64,000 bases of DNA, from contig JBATEX010000057.1 of assembly GCA_049664225.1 (NCBI GenBank), forward strand, positions 94,746 through 158,745. Direction: 5' to 3'. The notes under the pieces were generated by a model that saw only the letters and a list, made by a program, of their open reading frames with translations, searched no databases and was not told where the DNA came from. Below are positions 42,242 to 51,816 of the stretch, one piece after another. Numbering within the stretch: position 1 is the first letter of the stretch; each line of letters begins with the position of its first letter. Position numbers and translations under genes: made by a program. This stretch comes from JAUVRX01 sp049664225. Its GTDB lineage: Bacteria; Acidobacteriota; Thermoanaerobaculia; Multivoradales; JAHEKO01.

Positions 42242-43369
42242 TCGGTCTCCCAGCTCGCCCAGTGATTGAAGATCCTCGGTGCTGTAGAGAGAGGAAAAAC
42301 GCAGATAGCCGTGGGGTGGTCTGTCCCAAGCGACGACCGCAAGATCGAATTCGTCCAGCAGGACTTCTGCCGCCGCCTGTGCCGTCGGAGTCGTCACTCC
42401 GCCGACGGCCGCCGGAGCCTTGCAGAGAAGGTACATTCCGCCCGGAGTCGGATACGGCTCGAAACCGACATCCACCAGAGTTTCCCTAAGGCGCTCCAGC
42501 CTCTCCTCGAAATACTGCCGAATCTCAGCGATATGGTCCGTGCTCTGGAAGCATCGCATCGTGGCCTGCATCTGAAGTGAGCTGGGCGGCGACCAGGCAA
42601 AATCCGTGTAGTGTCGAATCTCCTCGATCAGGGGCGCGGATCCCGCAAGAAATGCGATACCCAGAGGTCCCAGCGGAAAGAGCTTCGAAAGCGAGTGGAG
42701 CTCCAGCGCCCTGTACCCGCGGATCCCAGAGAGGTCCTTCCCGAGTATCGAATGGGCTGTTCCTTCGTGCGTCAACGGCCCGTAGATGGCGTCGTTGAAG
42801 AGCACCGTACCCGATCCGAATCGCCCTTCGAGTGCCGCCGCCACTTCTTCGGAGATGACGGCTCCGGTGGGATTGTTCGGGTAGTTCAGGGCGACCAGAC
42901 GAACTGAATCGACGTCCTCCTGGGAGATCTCGTCTAGCCGTGGCGCGAACTCCCTATCCGGGTCGAGTCGTGCGACCAGGATCCTCGCGTGGTGATGTGT
43001 TGCAAGACGGGCGAATACCGGGTAGCCGGGCTCTGTGACGACGACACCATTTCTCGGCTCGAGAATGCAGGAAGCCAGTGCGGTCATCGCGGCGCGCCCA
43101 CTGGGAACGGGCAGGATCTCCGCCGGGGAGACCTCGACACCGTATTGCCAGGCCAGGTAGTCCACTGCGGCAGCGGAGAACTTTGCGAGGTCGGCCGGCA
43201 CATGCCGCTTCATCATCAGAGATGAATTCTCTCGAATCGTCTCCGCGAGCTCCGCGGGCAGGCTACGATCGAAATCGCCGAGCGCGAAGTTGACGATCGG
43301 GCGTCCGTGTTGGCTCAGGCGCTCGCGAAGCACGGTAAACGAGTAGCGCTGCTTGACTTGTTCAATCAT
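42221..43369 (-). CDS. Class I/II PLP-dependent aminotransferase
   Basis: Fold type I aminotransferase of 382 residues. Key features are PSGRAAMTALASCIL, EPGYPVF, ALNYPNNPTGAV (the Asn-Pro-Thr loop), the PLP lysine in LHSLSKLFPLGPLGIAFL, and DFAWSPPSSLQMQA. The frame continues upstream to 43477, but the ATG at 43369 (MIEQVKQRYSFTVL) is the sensible start. The substrate is not deducible; aspartate/alanine-type or sugar-related are all possible. It follows the flippase-like gene by 37 bases. Confidence 0.85.
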   Translation of the reverse strand: MIEQVKQRYSFTVLRERLSQHGRPIVNFALGDFDRSLPAELAETIRENSSLMMKRHVPADLAKFSAAAVDYLAWQYGVEVSPAEILPVPSGRAAMTALASCILEPRNGVVVTEPGYPVFARLATHHHARILVARLDPDREFAPRLDEISQEDVDSVRLVALNYPNNPTGAVISEEVAAALEGRFGSGTVLFNDAIYGPLTHEGTAHSILGKDLSGIRGYRALELHSLSKLFPLGPLGIAFLAGSAPLIEEIRHYTDFAWSPPSSLQMQATMRCFQSTDHIAEIRQYFEERLERLRETLVDVGFEPYPTPGGMYLLCKAPAAVGGVTTPTAQAAAEVLLDEFDLAVVAWDRPPHGYLRFSSLYSTEDLQSLGELGDRLALSGR

Positions 43370-43406
43370 GGGGAGAGGGCCCTCGCATGTAGGAGTAGAC
43401 CAGACC

Positions 43407-44384
43407 TCAAGCTCCAGCGGCCTCGGCCTCACTCTGCAAACCCCGGCGCCGCCCGCGGGCCATTCGACGCACCGCACCCAGGGCCAACCAGCCGATCGGG
43501 ATCCAGATCCAGAATGTGATCAGGCGAAATGCGCCGACAGCTAGAACCAGGTGCTCGCTGGGAATGTGCATGAGCCGCATGGAGGCACCGAGGAAACCTT
43601 CGGTCGCTCCGATACCTCCCGGCAACCCTGTCGCCACGCCAAGCACCGCTGAACCAGGAGCGAAAAGCAGGGAGTCAAAGAAAGTGAAATCCCCTGGCAA
43701 ATCTCGAATCACGACGTAGAGAGCTACGCCATGGGCAACCCAGCCGATCATCTCGATGAGAACGATTGCCAGAGTCGGCCACTGCCACCAGAAGGCCAGC
43801 GGCAGCTCGAGCCGGGTACCCGAGACGAACTTCGCCGCTCGGTTGCCCAGAAACAGGACTCCTGCGATCACACTCAGCGCGGCGAACGGCGCCAGAATCG
43901 GTCTGTACCTGAAGGCCAATAGGGCGGCCAAGAGACCAAACACGGAGGTCGAATCCAGCACGAAGGCCACCGCTTCGGCCTTGAGACAGTTGCTGAGGCT
44001 TCCACGGCCCAACCGAACCATGGCGTCGGGTCGAATCAGACGCCCCATCTGAGCTGGCAAAAGCAGACCTGCACGAGACGCAAGGTAGGCAGCCACACCG
44101 CCCCGATCGAAAGCCTGGATGCGGAAACGATGGTAGACCCACATCCAACCGATCGCTTCCAGGGCCACGTCCACCAGCGCTAACAAAGCGACCAGGGGAA
44201 TCACCGGCAGCTTGCTGCGCCAGAAGTCAGCCGCCGAGGTCCAGTCGCCCGTGAAGAAGCCGTAGGCCCCATACACCGTCACCACGGCCAACAGCACGAA
44301 GGCGAATACCCGCGCGTACTTCATCAGTGACATATCGAGCATTGAATCCAGGGACTCCGGAGACTGCCGAAGACTACCAGGCAT
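43407..44384 (-). CDS. Lysylphosphatidylglycerol-synthase TM / flippase-like membrane protein
   Basis: About 325 residues with roughly eight helices, of the LPG_synthase_TM / UPF0104 family. The diagnostic stretch is GLPGGIGATEGFLGASMRL; YLASRAGLLLPAQMGRLIRP is also typical. Members move or present lipid-linked substrates, but the exact role is unsettled. The ATG at 44384 (MPGSLRQSPE) has a weak ribosome site; the frame runs to 44426. It is divergent from the following GT39 gene, in a neighbourhood of lipid-linked sugar enzymes. Confidence 0.82.
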   Translation of the reverse strand: MPGSLRQSPESLDSMLDMSLMKYARVFAFVLLAVVTVYGAYGFFTGDWTSAADFWRSKLPVIPLVALLALVDVALEAIGWMWVYHRFRIQAFDRGGVAAYLASRAGLLLPAQMGRLIRPDAMVRLGRGSLSNCLKAEAVAFVLDSTSVFGLLAALLAFRYRPILAPFAALSVIAGVLFLGNRAAKFVSGTRLELPLAFWWQWPTLAIVLIEMIGWVAHGVALYVVIRDLPGDFTFFDSLLFAPGSAVLGVATGLPGGIGATEGFLGASMRLMHIPSEHLVLAVGAFRLITFWIWIPIGWLALGAVRRMARGRRRGLQSEAEAAGA

Positions 44385-44506
44385 GAGCTCTTTTTTGGCG
44401 CTTCCGACCGCTGATCCAGATGGCATATGCTGGCGTGGTGCGGTTGACCCGCGGCTAGAGCAGCAGTAAGGCTGCGCAACCTCGGGGAATCGGAAGACCT
44501 CTCATC

Positions 44507-46123
44507 GTGCCTCTACTCGAAGACAGCAATCGGGGCGAAACCCTCCGCGTCCTCACTCTGATCGGGCTTTGTCTGTTTCTCTTCTGCTTCGGGCTGCACT
44601 CGAGGGTGCTCTGGGATGTGGACGAGGGAATGCACGCGGTGATGACCAAGAACATTCTGCTGAACGGAGACTGGGTCACCCCGACTTTCAACGGTGAGAA
44701 CTTCTACGACAAGCCCATCCTGTTCAACTGGCTGGGTGCGATCTGCTTTCTCATCTTCGGCTTCAATGAGTTCGCGGCCAGACTTCCGGCCTCGATCTTC
44801 GGCACGGCCGGCGTCCTGGTGACCTACTGCCTGGGCCGCAAGATGTTTGGACCGACTGTGGGTTTCCTGGCAGGGGTGATTCTCGCCAGTTCGGCAGAGT
44901 ACCTGCTGCTCTCGAGAGTCGTCGTTCACGACATCGCTCTGACGCTGTTCACGACCCTGGCGCTCTGCTTCTTCTATCTCGGCCATGTCGATGGGAAGCG
45001 GAGGAAGCGCCATTTCCTTCTATTCTGGGTCGCCGCAGGCTTTGCGATTCTGGCCAAGGGGCCACTCGGACTGGCGCTTCCCGGCCTGGTCATCGGCGTC
45101 TTCCTGCTCGCTACGCGAAGGCTGCCGCTGATCAGGGAGATGCAGTTCGGGTGGGGTCTCTTGATCCTGCTCCTGGTAGCCGGCCCCTGGTATTTCGCCA
45201 TCAGCCTGCGCAACCCCGAATATCTTCGGTACTTCATCCTCGAGAAGAACCTCGGTAGCTTCGCCTCCTCCGACGCCCACCACGCAGGGCCGATCTACTT
45301 CTATATCCGCGCCCTGTCATTCGGCTTGCTGCCTTGGGTTACCTTGGTTCCTCTGGCGACCATCGGGGCGATCCGCAATCGGGATCGAGGACCTGGAGAC
45401 GCTGTCCTCTTCCTTCTGGTCTGGATAGGTGCCATCTTTGCCTTCTTCTCCTTGGCGACAGCCAAGCTCGAGAGCTACATCCTGCCGATTTTTCCGGCCG
45501 TCGCCCTAATGTTCGCCCTGTACTGGAACAGCGCTCTGACGGACCCGAGCCCCTCCCGCAGACGGGGGCTCCTCTGGTCCTGGTCGCCGCTCGTCGGGCT
45601 CATGATCGCGGCGGTCATCTACCTCTGGGTGATCCCGCCCACCTCGTTGCAGGCCAAGGCCGGTCTCGACCTGCCGAGGGTCTACGGGTTCATTTGGGCG
45701 GTCGCCGCACTCGTCATCCTGGTGTTTGTCTTGCTGTGGATCAGGAAGACCGCTGCTGCCATGACGGCCATCGTCACGCTCACGGGAACCTCGATGGTCC
45801 TGTTCAATCTCGTCTTGGCTCCACCCGTGGGCCCCTATCGCGCGACCAAGGAGCTCGGTCTGAGGCTCGACCAGAGGCTGCCGCCCGGCGAGCGCTATGT
45901 CTTCTACAATCGGATTCGCGACTCGGCCATGTTCTATACAGACCGGGAAGCGGTGGTTCTAGAGAATCCGTCGGAACTCTCGGAGCTCCTGCAGTCCCAA
46001 AAACGCGAGTACTGCATCTTGGATGAGCGCCGTCTGAAAGAGGTCGACGCCCTGAAAGACCTGTTCTTCATCCTCGATCAGGACGGCAACAAATACCTGA
46101 TCTCCAATCGGCCAGACCCCTGA
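44507..46123 (+). CDS. GT39/ArnT-like membrane glycosyltransferase
   Basis: 538 residues with about twelve helices. The first loop has the acidic motif LWDVDEGMHAVMTKNIL, and FYDKPILFNWLG follows, both typical of ArnT-like enzymes that use undecaprenyl-phosphate sugars. The soluble C-terminus (YVFYNRIRDSAMFYTDREAV) is the usual small periplasmic domain. Translation starts at a GTG (44507). A second enzyme of the same type with similar loops is at 50118-51803. Confidence 0.88.
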   Translation: MPLLEDSNRGETLRVLTLIGLCLFLFCFGLHSRVLWDVDEGMHAVMTKNILLNGDWVTPTFNGENFYDKPILFNWLGAICFLIFGFNEFAARLPASIFGTAGVLVTYCLGRKMFGPTVGFLAGVILASSAEYLLLSRVVVHDIALTLFTTLALCFFYLGHVDGKRRKRHFLLFWVAAGFAILAKGPLGLALPGLVIGVFLLATRRLPLIREMQFGWGLLILLLVAGPWYFAISLRNPEYLRYFILEKNLGSFASSDAHHAGPIYFYIRALSFGLLPWVTLVPLATIGAIRNRDRGPGDAVLFLLVWIGAIFAFFSLATAKLESYILPIFPAVALMFALYWNSALTDPSPSRRRGLLWSWSPLVGLMIAAVIYLWVIPPTSLQAKAGLDLPRVYGFIWAVAALVILVFVLLWIRKTAAAMTAIVTLTGTSMVLFNLVLAPPVGPYRATKELGLRLDQRLPPGERYVFYNRIRDSAMFYTDREAVVLENPSELSELLQSQKREYCILDERRLKEVDALKDLFFILDQDGNKYLISNRPDP

Positions 46124-46162
46124 CCAACGGGCTGGTCAGCCTCTCTAGAGAGGCATCGCCTC
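46120..46162 (+). terminator. Overlapping hairpins between convergent genes
   Basis: CTGACCA/TGGTCAG (46120-46126 / 46133-46139) spans the GT39 stop codon. A perfect 16-base palindrome GCCTCTCTAGAGAGGC (46139-46154) follows. GAGGC/GCCTC (46150-46162) is an alternative stem. T-runs are absent. A two-way terminator is likely but not certain. Confidence 0.45.
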
Positions 46163-46289
46163 CCGCCGACCAGTCGACCGAGAGGGCCCCACTCGGTTTC
46201 GCTCGAGTACCAAGGCCTGCTCTCAAGGGCCAAGCTGCACCTGGTGCCGTTTGGCCAGTCAGCAGCCGAACTCCAGTGAGAAGCTCGGA

Positions 46290-48701
46290 CTAAGGAGTGG
46301 AGGACGTCCATGCCGAGGCATCGCCCGCCTCGAAACCGTCGGAAAAGAGCACGGCCGCCCCTTCTTGGCGCCACAGGTAGATGTGGTCCTCGGCGTTGCC
46401 GTCGGCGACGAAGTCGAGGTCACCATCGGCGTCCACATCGGTAGGCCGGATTCGGGCACTGACTCCGACGCTCCAGGACAAGTCTCGCCGTTCCCAGAGA
46501 GTGCCGTCGGCATTCCGGCCGAACAGGGCGAACAGATTGCTGTCCGAGTCATCGAAGCCGGTGGACGTGCCCATCTCGCCGCTCACGATGTCGGTCAGTC
46601 CATCGCCATCCAGGTCTCCGGCCCAGAGGTTCTCGGGCCCATCCAGGTGCTCGGCAACGACATGCTCCGCCCAGCTTTGGGTCTTCGGGTTGATGGGCGC
46701 TTCGACCCAGAGGACCCGGCCGTCGGGGTAGACAAAGCCCTCGGCCCCCACTACATCCGGTCGGCCGTCTCCATTGACATCGAAACAGGCCACATTCTGC
46801 ACCGCGTCCGTGAACAGTTGGCGGCCAGTCCAGTCGGCGGTGGTCGGTGTCGCGGGCTGCTCGAACCACCTGTTCGAGACCACGACATCCAGATCGAGAT
46901 CGGCATCGAGATCCCCGACCGCCAGGCCGACATAGGGATCCGAGACAGAGGCGAGGATCCTTGTACGAGGCCAGGCATCCGTCAGGGGATCGACGGGTAC
47001 GTCGTACCAGTACACGCCCCCTCCTACGTACAGCGCCACCAACTCGCCTTCGTCATCGCCGTCGAGGTCACCGATCACAAGATCGTGGTTGAAGTGGCTG
47101 ATGAAGCCGTCGATGGTGTACCTCACCCAGGTTCCGGTGACACTGGCCGTGCCCGGATTGCGCCACCAGACGAGAGAAGAGTTGTAGAGCGCAGCGACGA
47201 CATCCAAAGCGCCGTCCCGATCGACATCGACGACGAGGCCACCGTTGCCTCCGGCACTCGAGCTCGCCTCAAGGGGAAAGCGTGTCCACTCGGGAGCCCG
47301 GTACCATTGGATCGCTCCACCACCTCCAGCCACCACGTCCACCAGGCCGTCTCCGTCCAGATCTCCAGCTGCCGACCAGCCCGGCCGTCCATTGCCGGAG
47401 TAAGCCGAATCGACCACCTCGAGGTTGAAGTAGGAGGTCGCCATCGCATTCTCGTAGTAACTGACAACCGAGGTGCCGGCAGATTCGCTGATCACGTCCC
47501 ACATGCCATCTTGATTGACATCGTCAATTCGTAGCTGGTGGCTCGGATAGGAGTTCGGAGAAAGCACACTCTCCTGCCAGCTGTCGTCACCTGGCAGGTT
47601 CTCGAAGAGGTAGATGCTGTGCACCTCTTCGTCCCAGCCTGGCTCGCCCGAAGCCTCGCCGAAGAAGAGATCGCACGTCACAATGTCAACGTCCCCGTCG
47701 GCTGCCAGATCTACGCTCTGCAGACACTCTGGGTGATGCAGCAGCGCATCGATCTCATGCTCGGCCCAGACTCCGAACGGAGAGCCATCGGGCTGCTCGT
47801 ACCAATAGACGCCCTCGCCGTGGTGGCCGGCTCCCATGACCAGGTCGAGATCATCGTCTTCGTCCATGTCCCTCGCCAGAACATTGGAGACGCCATACTC
47901 GGTCGTCACCTGGTGCCAGGTCCAGGTCCCGGCAGGATTCGCCGGTCCTTCATACCAGCCGTTGGCATAGGCCAGATCGAAGTCTCCATCGTCGTCCAGG
48001 TCGGCGAGATCGAGGCCCGCGTGGCCGTGTGGCGCCCCCTCGGAACGGTCCGCTTCGATCGTGTGCTGCTCCCAGAGTGAATTCGGGTTCACACCAGGTC
48101 GAAACCACTTGATCGTGATGCTGGCGCTCCAGTAGCCGCTGTTGAGGTTGGCGATGAACTCCTCGGCCACCTGGTCGCCGTCGAGGTCGACCCGGATCAG
48201 GTCGTGCATGTAGCGGGTCTCGTTGCTCAGGACATGGAACACCCAAGGAGCGCCGGTCAAAGGTGGATCGGGGTTTTCCCACCAGCCGAGGTTGCCATAA
48301 TAGAGGGCCGAGACGACATCCAGGTCACCGTCGCCGTCCACATCGTAGAGCTCGGCCCCATTGGCACCCATTTGGTTCGTAGCGTCCAGATTCCCGTAGC
48401 GTTGCCAGCCATCAGCCTCACCACCGTTCTCATAGACGAAGAGAGCGTACCCTCCACCCGCCACGAGATCCCGGTCGCCATCGAGATCGATGTCGCCAGC
48501 CCGCACCCAGCCTGGTTTACCGTTGCCTCCATAGTCGAGGTCGATGTAGCGGCGGAGGAACCGAGGCTCCGAGTCTGGTCCAGGTGTGGTACCTGGTGCC
48601 GCCACCGAATCCATAGGCATGTGAGCCTGGGCGGGGGCTGGTAAGTAGAGAACCACACCAAGCAGTGCTAGAAGAGGCTTGAAACGAGTCATCATCAGCA
48701 T
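46290..48701 (-). CDS. Large secreted FG-GAP/VCBS repeat protein
   Basis: 803 residues. A signal peptide (MMTRFKPLLALLGVVLYLPAPAQA) is followed by about a dozen FG-GAP-type repeats with calcium-binding loops, such as GDIDLDGDRDLVAGGG, YDVDGDGDLDVVSALY and GDLDGDGLTDIVSGEMG, predicted to form a beta-propeller. The end reads LFSDGFEAGDASAWTS, a C-terminal pattern I have seen on secreted proteins of this type of organism, possibly a sorting or autonomous module. The frame extends to 48746; starts at 48701 or 48695 fit the signal peptide. Confidence 0.9.
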   Translation of the reverse strand: MLMMTRFKPLLALLGVVLYLPAPAQAHMPMDSVAAPGTTPGPDSEPRFLRRYIDLDYGGNGKPGWVRAGDIDLDGDRDLVAGGGYALFVYENGGEADGWQRYGNLDATNQMGANGAELYDVDGDGDLDVVSALYYGNLGWWENPDPPLTGAPWVFHVLSNETRYMHDLIRVDLDGDQVAEEFIANLNSGYWSASITIKWFRPGVNPNSLWEQHTIEADRSEGAPHGHAGLDLADLDDDGDFDLAYANGWYEGPANPAGTWTWHQVTTEYGVSNVLARDMDEDDDLDLVMGAGHHGEGVYWYEQPDGSPFGVWAEHEIDALLHHPECLQSVDLAADGDVDIVTCDLFFGEASGEPGWDEEVHSIYLFENLPGDDSWQESVLSPNSYPSHQLRIDDVNQDGMWDVISESAGTSVVSYYENAMATSYFNLEVVDSAYSGNGRPGWSAAGDLDGDGLVDVVAGGGGAIQWYRAPEWTRFPLEASSSAGGNGGLVVDVDRDGALDVVAALYNSSLVWWRNPGTASVTGTWVRYTIDGFISHFNHDLVIGDLDGDDEGELVALYVGGGVYWYDVPVDPLTDAWPRTRILASVSDPYVGLAVGDLDADLDLDVVVSNRWFEQPATPTTADWTGRQLFTDAVQNVACFDVNGDGRPDVVGAEGFVYPDGRVLWVEAPINPKTQSWAEHVVAEHLDGPENLWAGDLDGDGLTDIVSGEMGTSTGFDDSDSNLFALFGRNADGTLWERRDLSWSVGVSARIRPTDVDADGDLDFVADGNAEDHIYLWRQEGAAVLFSDGFEAGDASAWTSSTP

Positions 48702-48852
48702 GACAGAAGGATCAAAGACGAGTGACTCTTCAGCCTGACAGGACATCCACTGAGTCGCTGTGGCCTAGTCCATAAGAACAGGAGTCGAGCCAGGATTTGT
48801 ATATACTCCTGGCCTCGAAGGATCTCCCGATAACCCTCTGAAAGGGACTTTT

Positions 48853-50085
48853 GTGGCTGTAGCCAGGCAACGCATTCACCTACCGCCCAAGGGCTGGCGA
48901 CGAGCCATGACCAGCTTGGTCCAGGGAACCCTCTGGAACGGCGACGAAATCCGTCAGTTCGAGGAGGCTTTTGCCGAGTTCATCGGTGTGCCCGATGCGG
49001 TGGCCATCCCATCGGGCCGGGCCGGCCTTCGATTCATCTTCGAGGCCCTCGGCCTCCAGTCGGAGTCCGACGTCATCTGCTCGGCCTTCGCCTATCCGGT
49101 CGTGCCGCACCTTGCCCGTTCCTTGGGCTTTTCCGTTCGCTTCGCCGACTGCGAAATGGAGACCCTGGGGATGGACCCCGAGGCGCTCGCGGCCACCATC
49201 ACCGATCGCACGCAGGTCGTGATCGCGACTCACCTCTACGGCATACCCTGTCGAATCCGCGAGATCGCCGAGATCGCCGAGGCCCACGGCGCCACGCTGA
49301 TCGAGGACTGTGCCCATTGCTACGGCGCCTCGGTGGGAGGTCGCAAGGCAGGGGCTTTCGGCCGTTTCGGCTACTTCAGCTTCGAGACCTCCAAGCCGAT
49401 CAACACCATGGGCGGTGGCATGGTCACGACCCAGGATCCGGAGCTCGCGGAGCGGATTCGTGAAGTAGCCCGCAAGGAGCCTGCCAAGAACCTGGCGTGG
49501 TTGCGAAAGCGCCTGTTGAAGACCACCTTCGAAACCATCGTCACCAACCCGTTGGTCTTCAATCTCGGGGTCTACCCGGCACTTCGCTTTCTTCAGAGCC
49601 GAGAGGATTCCGATGAGAGGTTCGCCTCCGGCTATCAGCCGGACGAGATCACCATGCAGGGTCGCATGGGGCGATACACCAACTACCAGGCCTCACTCGG
49701 GCTGGATCAGATGCACATCATCCTGCCGCAGCTCGAGCGTCGCGTCGCCAATGCCGAGCGCCTGATCGGTCGGCTGAAGGACTCCGTGAAGTTCCAATCC
49801 CACGATGTCGCCGACGTGCGCTCCAACTACATGCTGGTCACGGCGCTGTTTCCGCAGATGCAAGCCATGGCTCGACGACTTCTCGAGTTGGGCGTCGACA
49901 CGAAGCATCACTACATGAGGGACTGCAGCGCGCTCCTCGAGGACGGCGTCTCTTTCTCCGGTGCTGCGCAGGCTGAGCGTGAGATCTTGCACTTGCCGGC
50001 CTACCCGGAGATCAGCGACGCCAAGATCGATTGGATCGCCGAGAGAGTCCAGCAGGCGGTCGACGAGATCGGCTCCGGCAAGTAG
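48853..50085 (+). CDS. DegT/DnrJ/EryC1/StrS-family aminotransferase
   Basis: PLP-dependent enzyme of 410 residues, of the family that aminates keto-sugars. Features are AIPSGRAGLRFIFEAL, VIATHLYGIPCRI, LIEDCAHCYGASVGGRKAG and the PLP lysine in FETSKPINTMGGGM. The start is a GTG (48853) after AAAGGGA. A TATACT at 48802-48807 may be its -10 box, but no -35 is clear. The gene is followed 32 bases later by a GT39 enzyme; an ArnB-like/ArnT-like pairing for an amino-sugar modification is plausible. Confidence 0.88.
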   Translation: MAVARQRIHLPPKGWRRAMTSLVQGTLWNGDEIRQFEEAFAEFIGVPDAVAIPSGRAGLRFIFEALGLQSESDVICSAFAYPVVPHLARSLGFSVRFADCEMETLGMDPEALAATITDRTQVVIATHLYGIPCRIREIAEIAEAHGATLIEDCAHCYGASVGGRKAGAFGRFGYFSFETSKPINTMGGGMVTTQDPELAERIREVARKEPAKNLAWLRKRLLKTTFETIVTNPLVFNLGVYPALRFLQSREDSDERFASGYQPDEITMQGRMGRYTNYQASLGLDQMHIILPQLERRVANAERLIGRLKDSVKFQSHDVADVRSNYMLVTALFPQMQAMARRLLELGVDTKHHYMRDCSALLEDGVSFSGAAQAEREILHLPAYPEISDAKIDWIAERVQQAVDEIGSGK

Positions 50086-50117
50086 ACGCCTTCGGGGCAT
50101 CGAATGACAGAGCTGCC

Positions 50118-51803
50118 ATGAGCGAATCGAATCCGGGCTCCATCCTGGTCCGACACAGGTCGCTATTCCTCTTCCTGCTCGGCCTTCTCTTGCTGGTGCC
50201 CTGGCTCGGGATGCGGGATCTCTGGTATCCCGACGAGCCCGACATCGCCGAGGTCAGCCAGTCGATGTACGTCAGTGGTGATTGGGTTGCACCACGACGC
50301 ATGGGCGTGATCTGGGTCGACTACCCACCGATGATTTATTGGGCGGGCACGGCATCGGCGCACCTGCTGGGCGGGATGTCGGAGTTCGCGCTCAGGCTGC
50401 CGAACGCCCTGACCGCCATTTGCCTGGTGCTCCTGACCTGTTGGGTGGCTTCGCGTTGGTTCGACTCGCGCACTGGACTGTGGGCTGGGTTCCTGCTGCT
50501 GACGTTCCAGCAGTTCGTCTACGAAGCCATCAACTATCGCCCCGACACGCTTTTCAGCTTCATGATCGCCGCCGGGATGTTCCTCTACGCGCGCGGCGTC
50601 GGGGAGAGTCAGAGAGGGCTGCTGCGAGTGGGCGCTTTCGTCCTTTTCGGGCTGGCGATGCTCGCCAAGGGACCCCTCGGACTCCTGCTCCCGGGCCTCG
50701 TTCTGACACTTTGGCACGGCAGCCGCCGCGAGTGGCGACGACTCTTCGAACTGGCTCCGCTGGCGCTGATCTCCTTTGCGGTCTACCTTCCATGGTTCGT
50801 CGCCTGCGCCCACGCCATGGGCTCCGACAACATTCTCTACGAGCTCTACGCCCAGAATTTCGCCCGGTTCTTCTCCGGGTCCCGAGGTCACGGCCAACCG
50901 GTCTACTACTACCTGGTCCAGATATGGATCGATCTGCTGCCCTGGGGACCGTTGCTGCCGTTCGCGATCTGGTGGACCGTCCGCACAGATCGCTACAAGC
51001 AACCCAACACTCAGCTCATGCTCTGGTGGTTCGGCACGTTTCTGGTCTTTCTCTCGATGGCGGTCACCAAGCGCCAGCTCTACATGCTGCCGGCCTACCC
51101 GGCCGCCGCGATGCTGCTGGCACCTTGGATCGCAAAGCTCACCCGACGAGGCAGCCTCGCACCCGATGCCCCCTCCTCGCGTCCGGTTCGGATCTACGTT
51201 CCAATCCTGATCGCCGTTCTGGCCATCATCGCCGTGGCCTTTGTCGTCGTTGCTGTGGTCTTCGAACCAATTGTCGCTCAGATGAAGCTGAATCCGATGC
51301 GGATGGAAGCGGCGAGGGCCGAGCGCCTGCCCATGCTCGTCACCGCGCTGATCCTCCTGGCTGGGGGTTACTGGCTCTTCCGGGCATGGCAACGTGGCGA
51401 TGTTCGCAGCATGTTGGTGCGACTCGGTGTGCTGCAGATCCCCCTCTGGCTCGCAGTGATGATCGGCATTCTTCCCGCCCTGAATCCGGCCAAGACCTAC
51501 AAGCCCGCGTGCCAGTGGATCCGTCAGCAAATAGGCTCCGAGACCCACTTCGGCCTGGTCTATCCGGAGTACGCCATGCGCAAGATGGGGGCCTTCGGTT
51601 TCTACACCGGCGCTCTGGTCGATCGAATGGAGCACCAGGTGGAGGTCGAGAGCTACCTGCGGGACCACCCGACGTCTGTGGTCCTGGTCCACGAAAGCTC
51701 GACCGACGAGATCTTCGCCGGTGACGAGCCGAAGTGGAAGGAGAGGGTCGTGCGCGAGCTCAGAACGGGTCGCGACCGGTACCTGGTGATCACAGGTCCG
51801 TGA
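50118..51803 (+). CDS. GT39/ArnT-like membrane glycosyltransferase
   Basis: 561 residues with about twelve helices. DLWYPDEPDIAEVSQSM is the acidic first loop, and VDYPPMIYWAG the following conserved loop of ArnT-like enzymes. A late periplasmic domain contains HFGLVYPEYAMRKMGAF. The frame begins at 50031 inside the DegT gene; the ATG at 50118 (MSESNPGSILV) is preferred. It forms an operon with the DegT aminotransferase. A 549-residue antisense frame lies opposite and is not a gene. Confidence 0.88.
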   Translation: MSESNPGSILVRHRSLFLFLLGLLLLVPWLGMRDLWYPDEPDIAEVSQSMYVSGDWVAPRRMGVIWVDYPPMIYWAGTASAHLLGGMSEFALRLPNALTAICLVLLTCWVASRWFDSRTGLWAGFLLLTFQQFVYEAINYRPDTLFSFMIAAGMFLYARGVGESQRGLLRVGAFVLFGLAMLAKGPLGLLLPGLVLTLWHGSRREWRRLFELAPLALISFAVYLPWFVACAHAMGSDNILYELYAQNFARFFSGSRGHGQPVYYYLVQIWIDLLPWGPLLPFAIWWTVRTDRYKQPNTQLMLWWFGTFLVFLSMAVTKRQLYMLPAYPAAAMLLAPWIAKLTRRGSLAPDAPSSRPVRIYVPILIAVLAIIAVAFVVVAVVFEPIVAQMKLNPMRMEAARAERLPMLVTALILLAGGYWLFRAWQRGDVRSMLVRLGVLQIPLWLAVMIGILPALNPAKTYKPACQWIRQQIGSETHFGLVYPEYAMRKMGAFGFYTGALVDRMEHQVEVESYLRDHPTSVVLVHESSTDEIFAGDEPKWKERVVRELRTGRDRYLVITGP

Positions 51804-51816
51804 GAGCTCCAAGCTC

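Noticed and set aside
46251..47534. 427-codon open frame on the plus strand
   Set aside because: Opposite the FG-GAP protein. Its apparent repeats are the mirror of the Asp-rich calcium loops.
50163..51812. 549-codon open frame on the minus strand
   Set aside because: It lies exactly opposite a convincing GT39 glycosyltransferase, is rich in His/Gln/Glu and shows no recognisable motif. Such antisense frames are common in GC-rich genes.
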